DNA from: Brumimicrobium sp965659845
Lineage (GTDB): Bacteria > Bacteroidota > Bacteroidia > Flavobacteriales_D > Crocinitomicaceae
Reading direction: 5' to 3'
Assembly (NCBI GenBank): GCA_965659845.1
Contig: CBFHXS010000063.1
Coordinates: 1 to 15,261, forward strand
DNA length: 15,261 nt
The position numbers were made by a program, and so were the translations under genes. Below, piece after piece: positions 1-5,813 of the stretch; positions within the stretch are counted from its first letter, which is position 1, and every line of letters begins with the position of its first letter. The notes beneath the pieces are model-generated. The model made no database searches. It was not told the origin of the DNA and saw nothing but the letters and a program-made list of their open reading frames with translations.

Positions 1-3000
1 ATTGATTTGGATAAACTGGTCGGTGAAGAAGACAAAACTTTGCGAGAAGGTGCGATTACGACAACACTGCCCAATGGATACATTGTATATTCGCAAGTCA
101 CAGTTGAGGAGTTGAACAAGGTGTGTGAAGCGCATGGTTTTAATGTAGATATTCCATGGAAAGATCTTTCGAAGGAGCAACAAGATGTAATCTTAAACGG
201 CAGTGATCGTATCAAAGTGTTTTATGGAAAGCATGGATTGGAATCTAGACTCAAATGGGAGGGAATCAAGGCGAAACCTCGAGAAGAAGGATTTTACAAA
301 GGAATGCTACCGATCATGCGGGACATCCTTAGACGAGATAGGAATAAAAACATTTTAAAGTTTGTCAGTGCTAGACAATGTCCGAGTTGTAGTGGCGCTC
401 GAATCAAAGCCGAACATCTAAAATACAAATGGAAAGGATTGAATTTTCATGAGTGGATGGAACTTCCGATGTCGGAGCTCTATCAAAAACTCACGAATGA
501 AGACCATTCCGCCGGAGAGACTAAATTGATTGAAAAGGCCAAATCCAAGGTCGGTGACTTGGTTCGACTGGGAATGGGAGAGTTTACTTTAGCTACAAGA
601 AGTACGGAAATTTCATCTGGTGATGCTCAGCGTATCAAATTGATTAACCAGGTGAATGCGAACTTACAAGGAATTCTCTACGTTTTTGATGAGCCTTCGA
701 TCGGGCTGCCTGAAGCTTATCAATCGTATTTACTCAATATCATGAATCGATTGATTCGTCGTGGAAATACCGTGATGGTCGTTGAGCATGATTTGGAATT
801 TATTAAAAAGTCGGATTGGATCATTGAGCTCGGACCGGAATCGGGGAGTCGCGGAGGAGAGATTATTTACAATGGACCGATAGATGATTTTCTGAAAGCA
901 GATAAATTAGAGAGTCCCACATTAAAAGCGCTAACAGAACTTCAAGAAGAAATACATAATGAAGGTGTAGAATTAACAGCGGAAACATTTGCTCCCATTG
1001 CTTCGGGATTAACTGTGATTGATCGAAGGACAGCTGAAGTCATTCATCGTTTAGGGCTGTATTGTGAGCATCACAATCTGAATCAAGTTACGGTTTCCGA
1101 TCAACCAATTGGAAAAACACCGAGAAGTAATCCCTCCACCTATACAGGGCTGGCAGATAAGATTCGCGATCTACTCGCAAAAACGAACGTAGCGAAAAAA
1201 GCAAAAATGGCGAAAGGAGCTTTTTCGTTCAATAATAAAATAGGTCGATGCGTAACGTGTGAAGGTGCTGGAGTGATTACATTATCAATGAGTGCTTTAG
1301 GTAGTGTGAATCAAGTATGCCCGAAATGTAATGGGAAACGTTTCAAACAAGAGGTGTTGAATATAGAGTGGAAGGGAAAGAACATTGCGGACATCTACAA
1401 TTTGAGTATCGAAGAGGCTAAACATTTCTTTTCGGGAGAGAAAAAGATTGCCTCAGTCTTATCGCTGATGCTTCAATTGGGATTGGGCTATTTGAAGTTA
1501 GGTCAACCTTCCAATACCTTGTCGGGAGGAGAGGCACAGCGAATAAAACTCACTAAACATTTTGCTAAAAAGTCAAAGAATACCTTGCTGGTTCTTGAAG
1601 AACCCAGTATTGGTTTGCACCATCAGAATGTTAAGCAACTTATTGAGGCACTTCATCAACTGAAAGAGCAGACCGCAGGAATCGTCTGTTTTGAAAATCA
1701 CTTTTTATTTAGAACTGAAAGTGATGGATGGATTGAGAATGGGCTTAAAGAAGAATATCCAGCGGTGGATAAAGAGCCAATGAAGGAACGGAATAAAATC
1801 TCAATCAGTGGTGCCAGAACACATCACTTGAAAGACTTAAGCTTGAAATTACCCAAAGATGAACTTTCGGTAATTACTGGAATATCAGGTTCAGGTAAAT
1901 CTTCCTTGGTGATCGATACTTTGCATGGTTACGGTTTGCAAGAGATGAGTAAACAGTTTTCGAGTTATGAGCGCTCTCGTGTGGGTGTGAATTATCAAAT
2001 GGATGTAGATCAGATCAACGGTTTGACGCCAACTATCTGTGTGACGAGAAAACAGAAAAACTACTCCATTCGCACTGATATTGCCAAACAGACGGGGATA
2101 GATAAGACCTTACGTTTTGTTTTTTCCAGGAAGTCAGCTTATGAAGGCGAGGAACTTTCGGCAAGTCATTTTTCAAATAATCACGAGTTGGGCAGGTGTC
2201 CAGTTTGTGAAGGAATAGGAGAGGAGTTGCTTCCTGACCTTAAAAAGATCGTATTAGACTGCTCAAAGAGCATTGAATCTGGAATTTTCGAACACAATAA
2301 AGCCATTGCATATTATGGCAAATTGGGTAGTCAACACATGTCTGTTTTGGAAGAAGTTGGAAAGGAGCATGGTTTCTCCATGGATACGCCTTTTGATGAT
2401 TTGAGCGAAAAGCAAAAAGAGATCATCTTTGAAGGAGCCGGAGATAGAGAGTGGGAGGCAATGTGGACGTATCAAACAAAAACACGAACAGGAACCCAGG
2501 AACTTAAAATGCAATGGGAAGGACTGTTCAACTACTTGATCGATGAGTATTATAAAACCAGGAAGAATAAGAACATCAAGAGCTTGGTAGATCTTTTTTC
2601 TTTCTTGAAGTGCAGCAATTGTGAAGGAAGTGGATTATTGCCTGAACGTCTCAAAGTTCTGGTTGCTGAAAAATCGATTCAGGATATAAAATCCATGAAC
2701 TTCATAGGCTTAGCGGACTGGTTGTCGGATACACGCAGTGGTGATGAGATAGATCAAAAACTAATTGATAAGATCAGGCCACAATTGATGAGTACGATTG
2801 AGAGAGCGAAACAATTGCATATCGACCATCTTCAGCTCAATAGAAAATCTCCAACATTATCCGGTGGTGAAAATCAACGTGTAGAGTTGATCAAACAATT
2901 AAATAGTCCGTTAAAAGGAGTCACTTATCTGCTGGATGAGCCATCTGCTGGATTATCTAATGATAATATTCCAGATCTAATTGAGATACTGAAGGAGTTG

Positions 3001-4062
3001 GTTCTAAAGGGAAATACTGTAATAGTAATCGAGCATAACAAAGAGATTATTCAAAGTGCACAACATATAGTCGAACTTGGTCCTAAAGCAGGAAAGCTTG
3101 GAGGTAAGATTACATTTCAGGGTAGGGTGAATGACTTTTTAGCTCAACCCGACTGTCATCCCTTTTTGAAAAAAACAAGTGAAGCTATTCAACTGAGCCT
3201 TGGAGAGGATCAGATCAAGATCAAAGACATTTCAAGACATACGCTTGTCAAGAAAGAGTTGAATATTCCAGTAGGTGGAATCACTGCGATCACTGGCAAA
3301 TCTGGAATTGGAAAGACTACACTTGTGAAAGAGGTTCTTATTCCCAGTATTAGACAAGGTAAGCCTGTAAACTGTACTTCAATCGATTTTCCTAAGTCAT
3401 ACCGCAAGGCACATTATTTTGATTCCAAAAAATTAAAAACACATTCGGCAACGTTATTAGTGGATTATCTTGATCTTCTCAAAGTCGTTACCAAAGTCTT
3501 CGCGAAAGAAACAGGATTGAAGTCAAATTACTATTCGTATAAAACCAAAGGAAGTCAATGTCCAAGATGCAAGGGGAAGGGCTTTCTTGAGACCAGTCTA
3601 GACATCACGGCCAACCATATTGAAAAATGTGAGGAATGTGAAGGCCAACGCTATAAAGAGGAAGTATTAAATTACCAAGTAGATTCAAAAACGGTTGCAG
3701 AAGTACTGAATTTCAATATTCAAAAGTTTAAAGAATGGTTAGTTCAATATAGCTCATCAAGAGCTGCAGATGAAATGATTAATCAATTGACAAATATCGG
3801 CTTGGATCATTTGACCTTGAATCAAACCGTACAGTCACTTTCTTCAGGTGAACAACAGCGACTTTTACTGTTGAACTGGCTACAAGCTCAACCCAAAAGT
3901 GAATTATTCATTCTTGACGAACCAAGTGTTGGGTTGCACTATGCTGATATTGATCTGCTGTTTTCTATTTTGGAGGATCTGAGAGAAAGCAATGATGTCA
4001 TAGTTATTGAACACAATCCATATTTGCTTGAGAAGATAGGAGTAGGGATAAGGTTGGCATAA
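1..4062 (+). CDS. Tandem (double) UvrA-like ABC ATPase, 5' end outside window
   Basis: This is an UvrA-family ATPase made of two fused UvrA copies. The frame is open from base 1, and the first visible residues already lie inside a UvrA first half, so the TTG at 7 is not the start. Numbering below runs from base 7. Copy 1 module I has CPSC 125-128, a weak signature ISSGDAQR 202-209, Walker B DE 228-229 and EHD 260-262. Module II has the QPIGKTPRSN landmark (~366), two CxxC pairs (415-418, 438-441) and LSGGEAQR 505-512. It has no Walker A, its Walker B is EE (531-532), and its H-loop reads ENH. Copy 2 module I is complete: Walker A GISGSGKSS 625-633, CPVC, CSNC, LSGGE 951-955, DE 977-978, EHN 1009-1011. 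Module II has GKSGIGKTT 1097-1105, CPRC/CEEC, LSSGE 1278-1282 and DE 1304-1305, and ends 15 residues after the H-loop, shorter than usual. UvrA proteins bind damaged DNA. UvrA2-like relatives also protect producers of DNA-active compounds. Such a role here is inferred from the adjacent peptide genes. Confidence 0.9.
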   Translation: MDLDKLVGEEDKTLREGAITTTLPNGYIVYSQVTVEELNKVCEAHGFNVDIPWKDLSKEQQDVILNGSDRIKVFYGKHGLESRLKWEGIKAKPREEGFYKGMLPIMRDILRRDRNKNILKFVSARQCPSCSGARIKAEHLKYKWKGLNFHEWMELPMSELYQKLTNEDHSAGETKLIEKAKSKVGDLVRLGMGEFTLATRSTEISSGDAQRIKLINQVNANLQGILYVFDEPSIGLPEAYQSYLLNIMNRLIRRGNTVMVVEHDLEFIKKSDWIIELGPESGSRGGEIIYNGPIDDFLKADKLESPTLKALTELQEEIHNEGVELTAETFAPIASGLTVIDRRTAEVIHRLGLYCEHHNLNQVTVSDQPIGKTPRSNPSTYTGLADKIRDLLAKTNVAKKAKMAKGAFSFNNKIGRCVTCEGAGVITLSMSALGSVNQVCPKCNGKRFKQEVLNIEWKGKNIADIYNLSIEEAKHFFSGEKKIASVLSLMLQLGLGYLKLGQPSNTLSGGEAQRIKLTKHFAKKSKNTLLVLEEPSIGLHHQNVKQLIEALHQLKEQTAGIVCFENHFLFRTESDGWIENGLKEEYPAVDKEPMKERNKISISGARTHHLKDLSLKLPKDELSVITGISGSGKSSLVIDTLHGYGLQEMSKQFSSYERSRVGVNYQMDVDQINGLTPTICVTRKQKNYSIRTDIAKQTGIDKTLRFVFSRKSAYEGEELSASHFSNNHELGRCPVCEGIGEELLPDLKKIVLDCSKSIESGIFEHNKAIAYYGKLGSQHMSVLEEVGKEHGFSMDTPFDDLSEKQKEIIFEGAGDREWEAMWTYQTKTRTGTQELKMQWEGLFNYLIDEYYKTRKNKNIKSLVDLFSFLKCSNCEGSGLLPERLKVLVAEKSIQDIKSMNFIGLADWLSDTRSGDEIDQKLIDKIRPQLMSTIERAKQLHIDHLQLNRKSPTLSGGENQRVELIKQLNSPLKGVTYLLDEPSAGLSNDNIPDLIEILKELVLKGNTVIVIEHNKEIIQSAQHIVELGPKAGKLGGKITFQGRVNDFLAQPDCHPFLKKTSEAIQLSLGEDQIKIKDISRHTLVKKELNIPVGGITAITGKSGIGKTTLVKEVLIPSIRQGKPVNCTSIDFPKSYRKAHYFDSKKLKTHSATLLVDYLDLLKVVTKVFAKETGLKSNYYSYKTKGSQCPRCKGKGFLETSLDITANHIEKCEECEGQRYKEEVLNYQVDSKTVAEVLNFNIQKFKEWLVQYSSSRAADEMINQLTNIGLDHLTLNQTVQSLSSGEQQRLLLLNWLQAQPKSELFILDEPSVGLHYADIDLLFSILEDLRESNDVIVIEHNPYLLEKIGVGIRLA

Positions 4063-4091
4063 TTCATATTAAAAATATCCCGTAGACTGTT

Positions 4092-4120
4092 TACGTTTAG
4101 AAGAAAAAACGCTCGTTTAG
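4092..4120 (+). promoter_or_regulatory. Candidate LytTR-box pair A, upstream of peptide gene 1
   Basis: Two 9-bp direct repeats, TACGTTTAG (4092-4100) and CTCGTTTAG (4112-4120), start exactly 20 bp apart. LytTR regulators are reported to bind two imperfect repeats of the form [TA][AC][CA]GTTN[AG][TG]. The first repeat matches at all 9 positions and the second at 7. Published spacings give a period nearer 21-22 bp, so 20 is slightly short but still about two helical turns. The pair ends 33 bases before a TATAATTG element, a position suited to an activator. The LytTR gene at 4941 is the obvious candidate binder (inference). Confidence 0.6.
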
Positions 4121-4161
4121 AAAGTATGTCTTTCAAATTCAATGAGGTACTTGTATAATTG
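4110..4161 (+). repeat. 52-bp promoter repeat, copy A
   Basis: This segment matches 4359-4410 at 47 of 52 positions. It contains the proximal LytTR-like repeat and ends in TATAATTG (4154-4161), close to both the Bacteroidota -7 element TAnnTTTG and the classical -10 box. The ATG of peptide gene 1 lies 23 bases further on. Such identity in non-coding DNA, tied to the start of a peptide gene in both places, suggests duplication of a promoter-plus-peptide unit. Confidence 0.75.
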
Positions 4162-4184
4162 CCTTACATAAACAAAAAGAAATC

Positions 4185-4310
4185 ATGAAAAATTTAGTAA
4201 AGTTGCAGGAAAAGAAGATTGTTAATCCTTCTATGGTTAAAGGCGTTCGTAATGAACCACTTATAGATCAGTCTATTGAACTATTAAAAGATAACCCTTT
4301 ACAGAATTAG
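4185..4310 (+). CDS. Small leader-type peptide 1 (41 aa, KGV variant)
   Basis: A 41-residue ORF starts with ATG 23 bases after a TATAATTG promoter element and ends in TAG. The N-terminal half resembles the leaders of the two peptides downstream: MKNLVKLQEKK, then an I-x-N step, then VKG at 18-20, sharing the pattern L-x4-I-x-N-x3-VKG. The position after G20 is V rather than G, so it lacks the double glycine. The remainder (VRNEPLIDQS, then IELLKDNPLQN) has no cysteine. It has its own promoter and candidate LytTR-box pair, apart from peptides 2 and 3. It may be a precursor of a secreted or modified peptide, a signal peptide, or a diverged paralogue. The family is not recognised by name; the call rests on shared leader, promoter and position. 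Confidence 0.65.
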   Translation: MKNLVKLQEKKIVNPSMVKGVRNEPLIDQSIELLKDNPLQN

Positions 4311-4340
4311 ATCTTTTTTTGAACGAGTATCCTTTTTTTA

Positions 4341-4369
4341 TTCGTTCAGAAAGTATTTCGCTCGTTCAG
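4341..4369 (+). promoter_or_regulatory. Candidate LytTR-box pair B, upstream of peptide gene 2
   Basis: Direct repeats TTCGTTCAG (4341-4349) and CTCGTTCAG (4361-4369) start 20 bp apart, the same period as pair A. They match the LytTR-box consensus at 8 and 7 of 9 positions. The similarity extends to TCGTTCAGAAAGTAT, identical in both units. The distance to the TATAATTG element at 4403-4410 is 33 bases, exactly as in pair A. Conservation of repeat, period and distance at two independent promoters is the main reason to believe this is a real operator. Confidence 0.6.
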
Positions 4370-4410
4370 AAAGTATGTCTTTCGAATTCAATGAGATACA
4401 TCTATAATTG
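4359..4410 (+). repeat. 52-bp promoter repeat, copy B
   Basis: This is the second copy of the segment at 4110-4161, with five substitutions and no gaps. It ends in TATAATTG (4403-4410), 29 bases before the ATG of peptide gene 2. It probably drives peptides 2 and 3 together, since no separate promoter is evident in the 31 bases between them. Confidence 0.75.
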
Positions 4411-4439
4411 TTTCAGTACTAACAACAAAATAATTTATT

Positions 4440-4505
4440 ATGAAAAAGTCAATTAAGAATTTAGAAGTAAGAGAAATTAAGAATACTAAAGCTGTAAAAG
4501 GTGGT
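4440..4505 (+). repeat. Leader-coding direct repeat, copy 1
   Basis: The first 66 coding bases of peptide 2 (through the GG codons) are repeated with substitutions but no gaps at 4600-4665 in peptide 3. The short AT-rich stretch before each ATG also ends in ATTATT or TTATT. The coding sequence after GG shows no similarity. This is a conserved-leader, diversified-core pattern typical of peptide precursor families. Confidence 0.75.
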
Positions 4506-4568
4506 GCTTTGGGACGTGGAACGAGAGGTTCTGTTGCTGCATCAGATAATCATGCAGATTTATTATAA
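4440..4568 (+). CDS. Double-glycine leader peptide 2 (42 aa)
   Basis: A 42-residue ORF from ATG to TAA. The leader begins MKKSIKNLEVRE and ends KAVKGG at 17-22, a typical double-glycine processing site preceded by a lysine-rich, amphipathic leader. The presumptive core is ALGRGTRGSVAASDNHADLL, 20 residues rich in Gly, Ala and Ser, with Thr, Asp and His but no Cys or aromatic residue. Without cysteine it cannot be a lanthipeptide or a disulfide bacteriocin. Ser/Thr/Asp chemistry (ester or amide cross-links) or an unmodified signal remain possible. The leader is nearly identical to that of peptide 3 downstream. It sits behind promoter repeat B and a candidate LytTR-box pair. In other bacteria such leaders are cut by C39 peptidase-ABC exporters; none is visible in this window. 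Confidence 0.72.
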   Translation: MKKSIKNLEVREIKNTKAVKGGALGRGTRGSVAASDNHADLL

Positions 4569-4599
4569 AAAATTAAGCTAGTATAAAAAACCAATTATT

Positions 4600-4665
4600 A
4601 TGAAAAAGTCAATCAAGAATTTAGAGTTAAAAGCAATTAAAAATGTTAAAACTGTAAAAGGTGGA
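4600..4665 (+). repeat. Leader-coding direct repeat, copy 2
   Basis: This is the partner of 4440-4505. It encodes the leader of peptide 3 up to and including the double glycine, after which the similarity stops. Confidence 0.75.
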
Positions 4666-4731
4666 AAACTTAAAGAATTCCAAATACCTGAAAAGGTAGT
4701 TATGGATAAAGAAGATGATTTTTTTGGATAA
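4600..4731 (+). CDS. Double-glycine leader peptide 3 (43 aa)
   Basis: A 43-residue ORF starting 31 bases after peptide 2 and probably co-transcribed with it. The leader opens MKKSIKNLELKA and ends KTVKGG at 17-22, with 9 of the first 10 residues identical to peptide 2. The 21-residue presumptive core begins KLKEFQIPEK and ends DKEDDFFG: basic at its start, acidic and aromatic at its end. It has no Cys, Ser or Thr, so any dehydration or ester chemistry on hydroxyl residues is excluded for this core; Lys to Asp/Glu amide linkage or no modification would be possible. A strong hairpin terminator follows 27 bases after the stop. The product family is not recognised; function as a secreted or modified peptide is inferred from the leader. 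Confidence 0.72.
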   Translation: MKKSIKNLELKAIKNVKTVKGGKLKEFQIPEKVVMDKEDDFFG

Positions 4732-4758
4732 AGTTATCTGAGGAAAACTGATTAGCGC

Positions 4759-4794
4759 AAAAAGCCTAATGAGAATTCTCATTAGGCTTTTTTT
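4759..4794 (+). terminator. Rho-independent terminator after the peptide genes
   Basis: A 34-base perfect palindrome (4759-4792, centre between 4775 and 4776) with GCCTAATGAG arms and an AATT centre is followed by a T run (4788-4794). The A run on the other arm means it could also stop transcription from the minus strand. It separates the peptide operon from the LytTR gene. Confidence 0.85.
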
Positions 4795-4940
4795 ATGGAG
4801 TTTAGTACAGGTTGAATCACGTGTTTAATTCCAATACATTGATAATTAAAAGACGCTAACGATCCAATAATCATTAAATTATGATGTTAATTTAGTATTG
4901 CTTCAATCCATTTGAGAACAATTATTAAATTAGCTTTCTC

Positions 4941-5717
4941 ATGGAGAAAAAGATAAGAGCTTATTTAATAGACGATGAAGAGGCGCCGAGAAAATTGATG
5001 CGCTATCTTGTGAAGAGACATCTACCAGAGATTGAAATAGTCGGAGAATCAAACCGATTAGATACCGGAGTAGAGGAGATCAGCAGCAAACCAATAGATG
5101 TTCTTTTTCTTGACATTGAGATGCCCGAGCACAACGGAACTGAAATACTCAATTTCATTAATCCTCCAGTGAATTTTGAGATTATTTTTGTTACAGCTTA
5201 CAATGAATATGCGGTTAAGGCTTTTAAACTTTCAGCATTTGATTACTTATTAAAGCCGCTGCAGGTAGATGAATTAATTGCCACCATAAACCGGCTGAAA
5301 GAGAGAATGATTAGTTCTTCAGGGCATAAAGAGGAGCAGATTGAATTATTGAATAATAATCTTAGCGGAGCAAATGAAAGGACATATTGTTTACGTACTC
5401 ATAAAGAAGAATATATAATTCCCATTGATGAAATCATTTATCTGGAAGCGGATGGAATGTATACAAATATAACGTTGAAAACCGATAAGATAACTGCATC
5501 TAAACCCTTGAAAGAGATCATTGAAGACTTGTCTGATTCGTTTTTTAGAACGCATAGGAGTTTTGCGGTAAATATGAAAAACGTTAGTAATCCAGTAAAA
5601 ATTAAAACTAACATGCTCCATTTAGCTAATGATGTGTTAGTGCCTTTATCTTCCCGTATGAAAAATCAATTTATTGAATCATATAATGAGTACATAGAAT
5701 CGAACGTAGTAGATTAG
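4941..5717 (+). CDS. LytTR-family response regulator
   Basis: A two-domain transcription factor of 258 residues. The receiver domain (about 5-125) shows the acidic pair D11-D12, the phospho-acceptor D58 in LFLDIEMP, T85 and Y90 in FVTAYNEYA, and K105 in LLKPL. The DNA-binding LytTR domain (about 150-253) shows the family's EIIYLEADGMYTNI strand and the FFRTHRSFAVNMKNV segment. All residues for phosphorylation are present. No sensor histidine kinase lies beside it, so the partner is either upstream of the window or elsewhere. It begins 146 bases after the peptide terminator. The candidate LytTR boxes before peptide genes 1 and 2 are its most likely targets (inference). LytTR regulators control peptide signalling and bacteriocin genes in several Gram-positive bacteria (AgrA, ComE), which supports but does not prove the link. 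Confidence 0.93.
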   Translation: MEKKIRAYLIDDEEAPRKLMRYLVKRHLPEIEIVGESNRLDTGVEEISSKPIDVLFLDIEMPEHNGTEILNFINPPVNFEIIFVTAYNEYAVKAFKLSAFDYLLKPLQVDELIATINRLKERMISSSGHKEEQIELLNNNLSGANERTYCLRTHKEEYIIPIDEIIYLEADGMYTNITLKTDKITASKPLKEIIEDLSDSFFRTHRSFAVNMKNVSNPVKIKTNMLHLANDVLVPLSSRMKNQFIESYNEYIESNVVD

Positions 5718-5718
5718 A

Positions 5719-5768
5719 AATGTATTGACGCTGTAAAATCAATACATTATTCTGTAATATGTATACAT
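5719..5768. repeat. Inverted repeat and palindrome between regulator and reductase genes
   Basis: A 10-bp inverted repeat (AATGTATTGA 5719-5728, TCAATACATT 5739-5748) with a 10-base loop is followed by a perfect palindrome ATGTATACAT (5759-5768). Both carry the half-site ATGTAT. There is no T run, so it is a poor terminator and more likely an operator or chance AT-rich symmetry. It lies 46-95 bases before the reductase ATG, a suitable place for regulator binding. Confidence 0.4.
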
Positions 5769-5813
5769 TTCACCGGTCAAATAACTTCAACTTTGTCAAA
5801 AAAAAGATAGGTT

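Noticed and set aside
7..9. TTG at base 7 as the start of the UvrA-like gene
   Set aside because: The frame is open to base 1 and the first residues already match the interior of a UvrA first half; Walker A of that module must lie upstream.
3939..4142. Minus-strand 67-residue ORF overlapping the UvrA 3' end
   Set aside because: It is mostly antisense to the conserved UvrA Walker B/H-loop region and resembles no known family.
4321..4347. Hairpin GAACGA...TCGTTC after peptide gene 1 as a terminator
   Set aside because: The stem is only 6 bp, the T run is in the loop rather than after the stem, and the right arm belongs to the LytTR-like repeat.
4092..4376. Short regular repeats as a CRISPR array
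   Set aside because: Repeats are 9-16 bp in two pairs with a 20-bp period and lie at promoter positions; there are no full-size repeats, spacers or cas genes.
4440..4731. Peptides 2 and 3 as class I lanthipeptide precursors
   Set aside because: Neither core has a cysteine and no LanB/LanC-type gene is present in the window.
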